A DNA stretch of 64,000 nucleotides from Plantago major (Eukaryota; Streptophyta; Magnoliopsida; Lamiales; Plantaginaceae), in contig CM048844.1 of the NCBI GenBank assembly GCA_026545765.1, positions 72,401,035-72,465,034 on the forward strand, in the 5' to 3' direction. The position numbers and the translations under genes are program-made. The notes below the pieces were generated by a model. It ran no database searches and was not told the origin of the DNA. It saw only the letters and a list, made by a program, of their open reading frames with translations. Below, piece by piece: positions 34,901-46,799 of the stretch. The stretch's first letter is position 1; each line of letters opens with the position of its first letter.

Positions 34901-35276
34901 GGGGAACATTTGGTTGGGAACCTAGTGTATTTAGGAATCGAGAGAAGATATTTGTAAGGTGAATTCATTATCTGTCTTAGTGGATTCTAGGTCTGAGAAA
35001 GGCCGAAGTGGATTAGTTGAAAGATTACGCCACCTTCAGATACCACTATAAAGCTACTGTGTTATTTACTTTCTGCCTTTACTCACTTGCAAAGTAATTT
35101 ACACACTTTACTAGCTTGCTGAGCACGTGTACTTATCAGAAAGACTTCCGCTATTCTGATTATAAGTATCAGAAAGTTACCCAACTTTATGAGAAATTGT
35201 TTTATCGACAAAAGTTTGAAAAGACTATTCACCCCCCCCCCTCTAGTCTTTTACTTTGCCGTTATCTGGACCAACA

Positions 35277-36764
35277 TGCTTTCAAATTTCTCAAAACCTT
35301 GCACACTTATTTTTTAGAGTTACTCGAAATTGTTGTAAATCTGCGGATAAAATCACTGGTGTGTGACCCTCATTATCAGCAAGGACTTATTCCGCGTGTG
35401 GTCCCGTCCAAAGCTTTTGCTCATGTAGACAAGGAATTCCACACGACTCAAATCTTGGGGTTTGAGTAACTCGTGTGCTTATTTGTCCTCATTAGGATCT
35501 TTTGGCTTCAATTTTGCTGGTGTACATTTTACCGGTTGTCCAGATGCGGCGCTTAGCTACGTGTCATCAACCTTCACGGTCATATGGCTGATAAAAGGCC
35601 ACGCCGGTATATGGTAGCATTTGAACACGCCCAACACGACATCGGTGATCAATTAAGACCATAGATACACCCCGAGCCTTATTTAAAAATTAATTTGTTG
35701 GAAATAGAAGTCAGAACTACACATCACTCAATCAGTCATAAAAAATGGAAATCCCCTCCCCAAACTTGTACTTTAGAACGGGTTTGGAAGGGTATCAAAA
35801 GTACAAAACATGTCGTTTGTCATTCCCATCTAATCAGAACACGCATAAATATGAAATAGCGCAAAAAAACATTAAAAATAATTTGCACATCCCAGGAGTC
35901 ACACAAAACAATTCTTGCCGGTATAATAAATTTTCATCGGCTCAAACAAGGCTCCTCACAGGTTTTTTGGACAACAAAACTAAACAGACTTCTTATTTAC
36001 AAGGGAAACGAACTTGAAAAATTTTAAACTCAACAACCACTACTAATCAGTATATACTCAAAACTTAAGCAAACTTAAGCATCAAAAGAGTTTGTCACGA
36101 ACAAAGGACGTTCAACCATGAAGTTCGACTCAAGACTCACAAAAAATATAAAATAGGCCAAAAAAGGTAGGCTAAAAAGACACTAAAAAGCCAAGTAAGG
36201 CACACCGGCCACAAGTAATAACATGCAACCTATGTGGCTCACCGACCACCACTAAGAAAGCGATAAAAACTACACAAGTTAAACTAAAGGCACACCGGCC
36301 ACAATCCATCAAATAAAAATCAAAGTACAATAGTCATACAACAATCACAGAAAATAGTACAGGCCAAATGATGATAAAACTGTACATTTTAACTCCCCCT
36401 CCCCAATCCTAGACTAGAGCTGGTCCCCCAGCGAATAGACTAAGAAGAAAGAAAAGTGAAAAATGTACCCCAAGGTGTTCAATGCAGCATCACTGTTGTG
36501 GAGCGTCGGACACAGATGGTCCAACATGTGGGTGAGGAAATCCCCATCCCTGCGACGCCCAATCCTGCATTTACCTGTACTGTGAAGTCCACTCTTCCCT
36601 TTGTCAACGCCATTCCTGCCTAAAGCCCATGTGCTCAGCCATGTATCCTCGCATCTCCTCCCTAGCACCTGTATAATCAGTCCTCAGATCGAACTATACC
36701 CTCATGATATCATGGGACTGGATGATCTGGTTCTGAACTTCTGAAATCCTCCCATATTCAGTCT
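35277..36764. other. Non-coding stretch left of gypsy env-position ORF
   Basis: No recognised gene. The right part (about 35700-36764) is probably the 3' non-coding region of the minus-strand gypsy element, holding repeated 'ggcacaccggccaca' phrases (about 36200 and 36292). The left part (35277-35700) is of unknown origin. Frames at 35116 and 35745 have no motif. Confidence 0.5.
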
Positions 36765-37859
36765 CTAGCCTAGCATAATGTGGTTGGAAGTAGTTAGTAA
36801 ACTGCTGGAAGTTGTAGGCTCCCCGATTCTCATGAGGTAGCGAGGCTGCTTCCTCATGCCCTTGCTCTCCTTGATCAGCTTGATCCTGATCGGATTCTCC
36901 TCCTTTTCCGCTGCTCTCCTCCTTTGTTCCGCTAGCCTTGCTTGAACCCTATCCGCATGCTCTGCCTCACGCTTTGTTTCCTCGTACTCAATGTTGTACC
37001 TGGTATGCATAGTCTGGATTGACCCCGCTTTTAACATCGAGCGGGGTTGCCCTGTTGCGTTCACTAAAAGGCCAGCTCGTTTGCAAAGTGAGGTGATGAG
37101 AGATGGGTAGGCTATCTTGGTTCTACGATGGGCATGAAAATGCTCGAACTGGGTAACGAACAAATGCCCCATATCAATTGGTCTCCCTTGCACAAGAGCA
37201 GCTAGAAGTGGGGCTAAATCATTTCTGGTGTAGGAAGCATTCCCCAATGGACAAATGGAAGTAGTGAGCCAAGTATGGATGATGCGGGCTTCCAAGGTAA
37301 GGTACTTGTGCTCGACCCCTGTAGGAGGTTCCTCGGGATACCTGTAATACTCATGAAAAAATGCCTCAGTGAGTTCCTTTGAGATGGCTTTCCCACTTTC
37401 CCTGCTGTGGAGGTAAACACCCATTTGCCTGTGAAGGTTAGGAACACCAAAGAACCGGTTCATCGAATGGGCTGAAAACTCAACGTATCCTCCCTTGATG
37501 GGCACCCACGGAGTGAGAGTCACCTCCTCAAACCTCTTGTCATCATAGTTAGCATAGAACTCCATTACCAGCTCCTGCTCATATGGCTCGAGATGTTTTG
37601 CTAGCTTGAGCCATCCTCTTGATTCAAACATGTACTTCAATGGGGCCATGAGTTCCACCTCTTCTTCTTCGCACCCCAAGTCTACTCCCCTATGCAGGGT
37701 GAAACTCATGTTGGCATTGCGCTCTTTATATGTCAAGCTTTTTGCTGTGATGACTGGGGTGCCAAATTCTTCTGAGGGCGGTGGGTCTATCCACACCGTT
37801 GCAATGCCTCTAGATGATTCCCCTCTGGTTCTCTTAGTTGGTCGTGTTTTGGGTGCCAT
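36765..37859 (-). CDS. Gypsy env-position ORF, plant transposon-protein type
   Basis: Uninterrupted 364-codon ORF from ATG 37859 (MAPKTRPTKRTRG). A basic N terminus is followed by a globular part with VELMAPLKYMFESRGWLKLA, YANYDDKRFEEVTLTPWVPI, VEFSAHSMNRFFGVPN and LTLEARIIHTWLTTSICPLG, then a charged helical tail (EETKREAEHADRVQARLAEQ). This is the pattern of the 'putative plant transposon protein' ORFs found after pol in Athila-type gypsy elements. No signal peptide or membrane segment is visible, so it does not look like a membrane envelope protein. It is the best preserved coding region in the window and lies downstream of gag and protease on the same strand, with RT and integrase missing between. 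Function unknown. Confidence 0.7.
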   Translation of the reverse strand: MAPKTRPTKRTRGESSRGIATVWIDPPPSEEFGTPVITAKSLTYKERNANMSFTLHRGVDLGCEEEEVELMAPLKYMFESRGWLKLAKHLEPYEQELVMEFYANYDDKRFEEVTLTPWVPIKGGYVEFSAHSMNRFFGVPNLHRQMGVYLHSRESGKAISKELTEAFFHEYYRYPEEPPTGVEHKYLTLEARIIHTWLTTSICPLGNASYTRNDLAPLLAALVQGRPIDMGHLFVTQFEHFHAHRRTKIAYPSLITSLCKRAGLLVNATGQPRSMLKAGSIQTMHTRYNIEYEETKREAEHADRVQARLAEQRRRAAEKEENPIRIKLIKESKGMRKQPRYLMRIGEPTTSSSLLTTSNHIMLG

Positions 37860-38872
37860 GGTACCTACATAATAGGTGTTAGCTCAACTCTTATCGCAAA
37901 AACACAACCAAGATACGACTTAAAAGCTCAACTCTCAAAATCACGCAACTTATCCTATTACATAAGAAATTCGAACCATAGTGCACGCAAGAACAACAAA
38001 GCTCAAAGAATGTGTAATCTAAACCGAAAGCAAATGGCTATGCCTGAATACTACGCCAAAGATACCATGCAAGTTCAAGAACTGTTGAGCAAAGTGGCGA
38101 ATGTAGATATGAAGAACCACTAGCAATTTTGATTGAAAGTCATAATCAAGATACAAATCAACAATCAATACTAGAATTACATTCAACAAGTCACAATGTT
38201 CCTACAAACAAGCATACAAAGTCCAAAACCATTCGAATGTAAAAAAACCCAAAACGTAGCAAGAAAGGTTAGCCAATTACCTTGATTTCATAATGGATCG
38301 GATGAATGGATGCAAGAATGTTGTTCTAAATGATGAGTGCTTCGAAAAGATCTAAAGAACTCGAGATTTGGTGAAGAAATGAGAAAGTTGGAAGAATTGG
38401 GTTGGGAGCGATTGCTAAGATCGCATGTATAGGAAGAAGTGGAGCCGCTATGTGAGCTCCTTTTGAACGCCGATCGGCGACGTCGCCTCTCGCACGCAAA
38501 GGCGAGAGTTTCGCCATCGCAGAGAGACGCACGCGGTCGGTACTATTTTTTTAAGCAAAGGGAAATAACAGAAAATTAAACGTGGATGCAAGTTTAAACT
38601 AATAATGCAAACTAAAATGAATTTAAAGTTTTTTTTTGGATTTTTGAGAAAAGAAGAAAAATATGCTAATGCAACTATATGAAATGCAAATGAGAGAGAT
38701 GAATCGAATCACTCCGGGTTGCCTCTCGGATAGCGCTTCTTTATAGTCAATAGCTTGACTCTTCACGGAGTTCATGTCCCACAAGTTTCGATACCAGGCT
38801 TCCTCTTCTTCTTTAGCCTTCCTGTACCTAGTACCTGCGCACTAGAACACACATAAACAGGTCCTACAAATC
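37860..38872 (-). other. Gypsy internal non-coding region (pol deleted)
   Basis: No ORF of note. The minus strand holds 'gaagcgctatccgagaggca' followed by 'acccgg', the 'GAGGCAACCC' block commonly found between pol and the env-position ORF of Athila-like elements. RT, RNase H and integrase are absent. Confidence 0.5.
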
Positions 38873-39184
38873 CTACGAGAGGATTTTCACAAGACAAAAT
38901 GTGATATCATTTCCCAACTGGATTTCCACATCTTCTACAACACCAAGTGGTCTCCGTATCGAGCCATCCGCCATTCTCACCATGAGCTTCTTCTCCTTCA
39001 GCCCCCTCACTCTACTCGCCTCATACATTTTGTACAGCATGACATTGACACCAGCCCCGGTGTCCAACATCCCCGACACTCCTTCCAAGCTCCCAAAACC
39101 GACGTTGACATTAAAGCCACTAGAATTGGTCGTTTTGGAGCCCTTCTTCCTAATCACCTCCCCGGTGGTGATTTCTCTACCCAA
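38873..39184 (-). pseudogene. Gypsy retropepsin fragment
   Basis: The ORF contains VSGMLDTGAGVNVMLYKMYE with the DTGA catalytic motif (about 39060), then RMADGSIRRPLGVVEDVEIQ, the second conserved part of Athila-type aspartic proteases. It processes the gag-pol polyprotein in intact elements. It follows gag on the same strand; the frame ends where pol has been deleted. Confidence 0.7.
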
Positions 39185-39479
39185 TGTGCCACATGCACCT
39201 CCTCCACATGGGTATCAACCAAACCAGAGTCTTTAGCCCCTTCACTACTCACAACCTCAACACCACAATTATGTTTATCAACAAGAGCATCAACAATATC
39301 ATTCCTACTCACCGGTTCCACCGAGACTACATTACAAAGAATTTAATCATTAATGGAAGCCATACGTACCTCAATCTCCTTAGAAGGAGAGTCGTGGTGG
39401 CTGAGTGCCCCACATTCCTCCACTTGCGATTTGGAACTTCGAATTGCTCTTTCCTCGATACCGTGATTTCCACCGTACC

Positions 39480-40935
39480 TCAAAGGACAATAGTGATCGC
39501 CATGGCATTTTCGCTTCCGCAACCTCCCTTCTCTCGGATGCGACTCCTATCAAGCAACTCTTGTTGTCTCTGATGTCCTTGTTGTCCATTTCCAAAACCA
39601 ACAACCTCCCATCCGCCTTCTCCGGTGCCTTTGAGCCGGCCGATAAACCTTCGTGACCTCTCCATGAACTCCTCAATTCTCGACTTGTTAGTCGAAGTGG
39701 AATCCTTGGGCTTCTCCTCTTCCTTAGGAGTAGGATTCTCACAATGATCGTTCGAGTAGCTCAGCTTAGACTGATCCACATTGGGGTAGATTTGGTTTGG
39801 AGCGAACCTATGAACCGGTGCCTTTTTACCAAATCCCACATCCCTCGATCTATACCTTGGGAAATACCCCCCATTGGCTCTTTGTACCCAACACACTTCC
39901 TTGACTGAGAAATCGGCCCTACATTGATTTGCCCCATGCCCGTAGTTGTTGCGAATCTCACACTTCTCCTGAGAATGTGGATTCTGACCACTCGCCGCCA
40001 ACAACTTTACTTGCCTTATCTCCCTTTCTAGCTCTTCTATACGGCTGCTAGAATCATCAAAGGTGACCTTCACCTCACTCTTAAGACCCCTGCTTCTCCC
40101 CCGCACACTCTTGTACTACGAATTCTTTGCACACTTAATGAACAGATCATTCAGCTCCTCTTGTGTACGATCCATGATGCTTCCACCACTAGCTATGTCA
40201 ACATAAGATTGTTGACTCTCATTCAGTCCATCATAGAAGTATTGTGTCAGATCCGCAAGACTCAGGCGGTGATGAGGACACTTCGCTTGGAGTATCTTGA
40301 ACCTCTCCTAAGCCTCATAAAATGTCTCAACGTGGAGTTGCTGGAACCCCGTGATCCAGGTTTTCAAAGTGGTAGTCTTCGACTAAGGATAGTAGCGATC
40401 CGTGAAGGCCTCACAAATCTCATTCAAAGTAGTCAAAGAGACTTCGGGAAGCATATTCAACCATGCCTTAGCTCTGTCCACTAGGCACATGGGGAATATC
40501 TTCATCCTCCACCCCTGTAGTATACATCCCCGCTATGAACATCTCCAACTCCTTCAAGAAACCCATCACATCCTCATTTTCCATCCCATAGAATTTGGGA
40601 AGGTACTGAAGAAGATACGGCTTCAGCTCATACTTTCGGGCCGCTTCTGACAGAACGATGCACGACCTATGGGCTCCAACATGAGCCTCGAAAATGTTGT
40701 GGATCGTGTTTCTAGGAACAACACGAGCACCACCAGCACCATCACCATTAGCATTGGTGTATCACCCATATCCGCTTGTAGAATAGAGTCCTCTGTATCA
40801 GACTCCGAACCAGATTCTTCAATTCCGTCACTCACTTGCATACCAGCGAGACTAAACCTCAACCTCCTCCTATGCCTTTCAATATCGTCAACAAAAGGCT
40901 CCAAGGGAAGATTTGAGTTCCTTGTACCTCGCATA
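39480..40935 (-). pseudogene. Gypsy gag, decayed
   Basis: Capsid/nucleocapsid region of an Athila/Tat-like element. It opens at ATG 40934 (MRGTRNSNLPLEPFVDDIER). The capsid core around 40480-40110 reads RAKAWLNMLPEVSLTT, AFTDRYYP, FYEA.ERFK, CPHHRL and YFYDGL in one frame, interrupted by several stops. The downstream ORF (40106-39480) has a coiled region, then CEIRNNYGHGANQC, a CCHC knuckle in which the second Cys is Arg. Pro/Ser/Lys-rich linkers follow. Multiple stops and frame changes mean no product. Confidence 0.75.
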
Positions 40936-41037
40936 AACTACCTGCAATGAGAAAAGAGAAAGGTATGAAACCAAGATTCTCCACAGACAGAAAACACAAG
41001 TAAACCGAGTAAACTAATCTTTAAAACACAAACTAAG

Positions 41038-41061
41038 GAGTTAAGTCCCCGGCTGTAGTGC
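41038..41061 (-). promoter_or_regulatory. Gypsy primer-binding site (Asp-tRNA type)
   Basis: On the minus strand, TGGCACTACAGCCGGGGAC follows the LTR end CATCA after 'agtttt'. Athila/Tat elements use TGGCGCCGTTGCCGGGGA, complementary to Asp-tRNA; this copy has a few mismatches. Confidence 0.7.
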
Positions 41062-41069
41062 CAAAAACT

Positions 41070-41870
41070 TGATGCGACAAATCAAGTCCTTAATTTATAA
41101 GCCAGGAGCAATATCAAGGATCACTAGAAAACACGTAGTGAGTTGATAAGTTGCCCCGATTGTCGTTCTCGAAAGACTTAACTAGGCTTGTCGATGTTTT
41201 AAAGAAGTAGTTTGTCTAGAATTGCATCTTACGACTTCCAATTCTTTTCTTTCGCAAATTGCAAAGTTTGGTAAACAGCAAACACGGGTTTGTTATCAAT
41301 TAAAGAAGACATGGGATGGTGGTTTCATCAAGAGCTAGCTAGTAAAAGGATGCATTGGATTACTCGACGTCTTGAAAGTGAAAACGTTTAATCAATGTAG
41401 TAGTCGCCAATTCTACTAGTCGATGTTTGTAGTCTAAAGCCATGAATCGTCATAACCTCGAGGGTGCAAATCCCTCTTGTGGATTTTGGGTATGAGAAAA
41501 CGATTGCTAAGACTTTGAACTAATCAAACGATTCGCAAGTATTCAATCAGACAAACAACAGTTTTCATCTGTGGAGTGGGCGATCGTCTTCCGCTCGAAA
41601 CGAACCCTCCGTGGCCGTGTGATGGGCGATCGCCTTCGCCTCGGGCCCGATCTCGCCTTATTTGTCCATCCTCGACCCGCTTGGCATTCTCGGGAACCTT
41701 CGTGGCACCTATTTGGAGTCTTCGAGCTAGGATCTCTGAGAAAGTGCATCCAAATGCATCATTTTGACTCCTTTTCTTCATGAAAAGTACCTAAAACCTG
41801 GAATCAATGTGGAAACACAAGAAACACAAACAAAATACAAAATATACCCTAGAAACTGGCTGCTTGTCTA
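41070..41870 (-). repeat. Truncated 5' LTR of the gypsy element
   Basis: Begins (plus strand) TGATGCGACAAATC and aligns with the LTR 30282-31862. The upstream half is shortened: no CATCA end is seen before foreign sequence takes over near 41875. Overlapping frames at 41524-41783 on both strands are not genes. Confidence 0.65.
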
Positions 41871-41940
41871 TGTGGTGGTTTATTCTTGCTGCTCATTTCA
41901 TGGTCACTTCTTGATTATCGTTATTGCCTTGCCCAAGGAT

Positions 41941-41964
41941 GAGCAAGAAATTGGTTTGGGGGTG
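41941..41964 (+). promoter_or_regulatory. Polypurine tract of a second gypsy element
   Basis: TTGGTTTGGGGGTG, preceded by 'cccaaggatgagcaag', stands directly before TGATGTGACAATG; this arrangement is standard before Tat/Athila 3' LTRs. Confidence 0.65.
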
Positions 41965-43310
41965 TGATGTGACAATGAAATGTGCGATATAGCATGCTTT
42001 TAGACCCTCATTTTTTACCTTAGATGAAATATTTGCATCGTTTTATGGTCAATTACCAACTTCACGTGTTTTCTGTAGGTCATGATCGCATTTTTTAGGA
42101 ATTGCACGATTTCTGACACCAAAACGGCATAATTGTGCGAAATTGAGACAAAGAAGCAAATACGCCGGATTGGCCATTGCACGAAGTTCGAGTAGTCAAA
42201 ACATATCATGCGACCAACCAATGCGAAGATAATTGAAGATGCAACAACTTTGTAGAAGACCACTTTTCGAGGAAACAATGTTACGAAGCCCGAAATTGAA
42301 GAACGAAGAAAACAGATTCGAAGCTGCAGACATCGCAGATGGCGGTCCACAGGGGACCGCAGAAGGCCCCACTACGGTCCATAGGAGACCGCAGTCATGC
42401 CTATGAATTCTCTTGGGCTGTTTCTCCTGGGCTGTCGGGCTAGAGCCCGCCTTCTAAACCTTCCTTATTGAAGAATGGCGGTCAGAGCTCGATTTCCACA
42501 CTATAAATAAGACCTCAGGGGTCTCATAATTCTACACCGCTCACAAAGCAGCTCTCCTGAGATAGAACCAGTCATCGGGGAAGTGAAACCCCAAAACCAC
42601 GGCCGTCAGAACCTGTATGAGGAAACCCTAGAAGCAGCAGCACGAAGACATCAGAGACTAAGCTTCTTCTTCTTTCTTCTCTAGATTTTCGATTTCTGTT
42701 CTTAGATTACTATGAGTAGCTAACTTTCTTTTGTAAAGGTGAACCACCGTAACTCTGCTTTTTCTACTTCTTTATATACCGTGTTATATTAATGAATTAG
42801 TTTTAAAACGTAATTCGTACTTGTTCTTTATTCGTTCGACTCTTTACGTGGGAAATCCTTACTAACTACGACTTGGTAACGGACTTTATATTATCCTGTG
42901 TGATTTGTCTGAAAACGTTACGAGATAGTGTGTTGAGTGACACAACACATTGTTGGTATAAGTGAAGGTGTCGGGATTAACTACGATTTGATCCTTTTGG
43001 CATGTTTCTTTGCTGCCTGTAGACGGCTAGTATGTTGTTTGATTCTAAGTAGTTGGGAGTAGCATAGCAGAGGGAGGTTGGGGAACCTTTATGCCTTTCC
43101 ATCATTGATTTACAACAAAGCAATTTAGGGTTTACTACGATTTAATTATTCTGTCTGAGATCAAACTGTTCATTAGTCTGCATTCAATTATAAACATTAT
43201 TTGTTCCTATGCTAAGTGTCCATGCAGAACGACATCCCGAGTCAGCTTTCCGCTATAAACTGTGGATTCGAGGACTTCCGACTTATAAATTTAATCTTAA
43301 TTGTATTTGG
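41965..43310 (+). repeat. Gypsy 3' LTR, plus orientation
   Basis: Starts TGATGTGACAATG after a polypurine tract. Contains the typical middle part with 'aggaaaccctagaagcag', 'ctagattttcgatttct' and 'atgagtagctaac'. The right end is uncertain: CACATCA at 43350-43356 would match the start as an inverted end, but that stretch also aligns with family X. No coding content. Confidence 0.55.
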
Positions 43311-43339
43311 GATTACAGGTTCTACAACGAAAAACGAAA

Positions 43340-43897
43340 TCTCTGAGTGCACATCAAGAGGTCAGTGGTTCGAACCCCAACCCATCCTATTGATTTTTGG
43401 TATATTTTGTTCTCTGTTCTTACGTTGCTGCACGTTCTTAATCTGTAGTGTGTAATTCATGTTATCAACATGTCTTATGGTTGATTGGTGAGATGGTTGC
43501 ATGTTTGGTTTACAGAGTTCTACGGATCAATTCCTACCTGCCTCATTATATTGTTCTATTTCTATTTTCACCGTTGTTTGTAACAAAATTGCTAAAATTG
43601 TTTTGTTATTTTTATGCTTAATTATTTCTTGTGTTTCATGCTTGTTTTGTGGGGTTAAAGGGTATCGCTAAGCTGTATTTGTGTAAATGTTAAGTAGTGT
43701 TATATTTTATCAGGATTTGCGGGTGTTAAGTTTGACGAGGCTATCTAAGGTGAGTGTTCTAACCAAAAAGTATATGTATAGTTTGCGAAACCAGAAGAAG
43801 TTATTTTAATATATTATATATATAGTATTGCATCTCAAACATTGTGAAAGCTCATGAAATCAAAGTTCTGAAAACTGCATCAAATCATTTTCTCATG

Positions 43898-43931
<34 letters not shown>

Positions 43932-44545
43932 CCGGTTTGGTTAGAGTAATTCGGTAAATAGTTTCGGGCATTAGTGAATGTCGAGATGTTTGTCGCTTTA
44001 CTTTGGCTTACTTCCCCTTGACGCGAGGCAGAAGTCGCCGAGGTCTTGGAGGATAGTAGTGTTTCACCCATGTACCATGGAATGGTCTTCGTCTTCATTT
44101 GACAGTGATAGCTTTCTGTCTGGAGAAATAAGGGCTTGGATTGGGGTTATAAGGAGACAGCATCAACAACAGTTTATTCGCATCGTTATGTTTTTCTTCG
44201 ATTATTTTATATCATGATTCGTGTGATTAAAAATCCTACTTCGTTATTACTTAATTTGTTGTTCACTTAACACAAGAACCTCACTGAGTTTTATCTCACA
44301 CTTGTTTTGTTACCTTATTGTAGATTCTGATACCCAAGATGCCTCAGAGACTTAAATGTTCAGCAACATAGTGTGGGGGTTGTTCTTTCAATTATTTTGG
44401 GATTAGACAAAAAGTTTTCATTATTCGAACTATTAGTTTACTTTGATTGAGTTGTTGTTGTTGATTATCGACTTTGTTAGATTTTGATTTCACATTAGAC
44501 TTTTCAAATAAAGAAGTTTATTTTTATTACGTTTATTTTTCGCGT
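43340..44545 (+). repeat. Family X LTR copy 2, inverted relative to copy 3
   Basis: The reverse complement of 43600-44110 matches 44560-45130 ('gataaaatataac.ct.cttaacatttacacaaa', 'gcaaatcctgataaa', 'tttgagatgcaatactt', 'aagacctcgg' and so on, each block short). The reverse complement of 44070-44170 matches the left edge of copy 1. The right part has 'cctcactgagttttatctca', the conserved block of plant gypsy LTRs. The left end is truncated against another LTR. Confidence 0.7.
43903..43930. repeat. (TG)n microsatellite
   Basis: About thirteen TG units inside family X copy 2; copies 1 and 3 lack it at this position. Confidence 0.95.
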
Positions 44546-44830
44546 CATTACAACTATCCTCCAAGACCTCGGCAACTTCTGCGTCGCGTCATGGGGAAGT
44601 AAGCCAAAGTAATCTGACAAACACCTCGACATTCACTAATGCCCAAAACTATTCACCGAATTACTCTAACTAAACCGGATACGTATCCCAAAAAACGAAG
44701 TCCAAAACGGAAGATCATAACAAAGCATATACAAATATATATAGTTTTAGAGCGGAATCATGAGAAAATGATTTTGATGCAGTTTTCAGAACTTTGATTG
44801 CATGAGTTTTCACAATGTTTGAGATGCAAT

Positions 44831-44913
<83 letters not shown>

Positions 44914-45839
44914 AAAATAACTTCTTGTAGTTTCGCAAACTATGCATATACTTTTTGGGCAGAACACTAACCTTAGATAGCCTCGTAAAACTTAAAACCC
45001 GCAAATCCTGATAAAATATAACGCTGCTTAACATTTACACAAAAGCAACTTATCGATACCCTTTAACCCCACGAAACATGCATGAAACACATGAAACAAC
45101 TAAGCACATAGTTACATAACCATTTTAGAAATTTTGTTAGTCACAAAAATAAAATAAAACTGGAACAAAATAACTAGTCAGCCTAGAATCAATTACCAAG
45201 ACCTCCACAAATCATACTTCCAGTCTACTTACCAATCAACCACATAACAAGTTGACAACAAAGTCACACAAGGAAAATATATAGCTGATACTACTGATCG
45301 TAACAGGAAGCGAAAACAGCTTGCCACTCGGCCATGACAAGCTATGATAACAACTTCGTACACAAAAGCATATAATCGATCGTTCTGTTCGAAAGAGACA
45401 GAAACAGAGAGAGCAAAATAAATAAGCATATAGTACTAAAATCTAGTTGGTGGCCACTCGGAGACAAGTGTTTCATAATAGTCAACTGACGCGATTTGAA
45501 TAGAAACCAAAAAGTACAGTATTTGGTAACAGAAAACAGAGCGCACACACATACAAGAAACAGAGCATGGACAACGCAAGCAAAAACCAACAAGAACATG
45601 ACTCTAATTAACAAGAAACACGACGAACACACAAAAACCCTCCCAAAAACTAAGTTACGAGAAGGAGAACGAGGATTCGGTGCTTACCGAAAGTCAAACG
45701 AGAGCAAGCTAGAAAGCCATCGAAATGAACCGAAAGTCCCTCTCCTTTGAAACTAACTCTACGCAGAAGGCAAGAATGGTGTTTCTTGAGTTAGAAAGAG
45801 AGATATGAACAAGGAAATCAGAATTTGAGGACGAGTACT
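44546..45839 (-). repeat. Family X LTR copy 3, left part
   Basis: Same orientation as copy 1 and inverted relative to copy 2. It is cut at 45839 by Copia-1 and appears to resume at 52315-52571, where it ends CGGGGTTTTAC, comparable to the CGGGATTTCACA end of copy 1. The 84-96-codon frames inside are not genes. Confidence 0.7.
44835..44911. repeat. (TA)n microsatellite
   Basis: About 77 bp of TA within family X copy 3, at the place of the TA tract in copy 1. Confidence 0.95.
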
Positions 45840-46779
45840 TGTAGGAATTTTAGCAAGAAACCAAAGGACGGTCCATGGCCTTGCACCTCAACCAAAGGGG
45901 CCCCACACGTCGGAAACGGAGATTTCTCGAACGTGTATTAATCTACTATAGTAGTAGAAGACACTTGAACAAGAATTACTAAAATTCATTTTGAGGTGAA
46001 AGAGTAATTGATGCTCAAAGTGTGTTGGTTGAAGCATAGTTGGAAGTCCAAAGGTTGGAAGTGGGAGGGACATCCCACATGGCTAAAATATGGGAAGGAG
46101 TAACTAATTATAAGTGCATAATTTTGCATTAAGGGTTGGACCCCTTGGGGGTACCCATGCTTTTGGAAGGGGGAGGAGCTAGATGGCTCCTCGTTGACCA
46201 TACGCACCCGCCTGGCTCCGCCAGGAGCTGGGTCCGGGGCTCGTGGGCCTGGGCTTGGGCTTGCTGGTGGTGGTGGTGGTGTAGGATATAATCTTTTTGG
46301 ACCAAAAACTGATTATAATTTTGGTTCGAAATGTTTCAGCGAAAAGGTTTCTCTGGAAAAACCTTTCGACAATGACACTCTGCTTCAAATAATGTATAAG
46401 TTCGCTCACAGATCAAGACGAAAGATTATGTATGTTCGCTCGCACCACCTAGTCGAAAGATTGTGTATGCTCGCTAGCACCACCTGGCTGCTATTTATAG
46501 TCCCTTCTCGCTGCGTAATCAATCACTCATTCTTCTGCTCTCCTTCTCCCTCTCTCTTCTAAGCTTGCTTGTTTCCCATATTGCTGTAGTCCATTCAAGC
46601 GTCGTATTTCAAGTGTTTGTATACGATCTCAACTGCAGTTTTATCTTGGGAGACTGTTCGCTAAATTTCTGTAAACACCAAGTGCAGAGCGAATAAAGTC
46701 TTAAGGAAAGACTGCCATCACTCGACTCTGCAAAATTATTCTGTTCTGTTTCCCGTATAGCCATATACATAACCCAACA
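45840..46779 (+). repeat. Copia-1 5' LTR
   Basis: 940 bp, matching 51401-52314 along its length. Contains TATTTATAG at about 46493 as a likely TATA box and a 35-bp tandem doublet ('cgaaagatt.tgtatg.tcgct' then 'caccacct') at about 46420-46490. Copy differences include extra GGT units at 46265-46280. Confidence 0.88.
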
Positions 46780-46799
46780 ACTTAAGATTTTATCCTACA

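Larger units (their letters stand above)
33789..35276 (+). repeat. 3' LTR of truncated SIRE-like copia element
   Basis: Runs from TGTTAGG to GGACCAACA (1488 bp). It shares its start region, 'actcttggttcacttgaacattgtaaaa' (central part), the TATA region, structured repeats and the 3' end with the Copia-2 5' LTR at 52611-54296. A TATAAATA box (34354-34361) suggests transcription starts near 34390. No second LTR of this element exists in the window. Confidence 0.88.

Noticed and set aside
41524..41783. Overlapping 63-85-codon ORFs on both strands
   Set aside because: They lie in a G+C-richer part of a gypsy LTR and have no motif; stop-free by composition.
41965..43356. Exact LTR end at 43356 from TGATGTGA...CACATCA
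   Set aside because: Attractive inverted ends, but the final bases belong to the adjoining family X copy by alignment, so the end is left open at about 43310.
43350..43380. tRNA gene or primer site suggested by GGTTCGAACCC
   Set aside because: A perfect B-box word, but no A box, no cloverleaf and no discriminator/CCA context; the stretch also aligns with family X.
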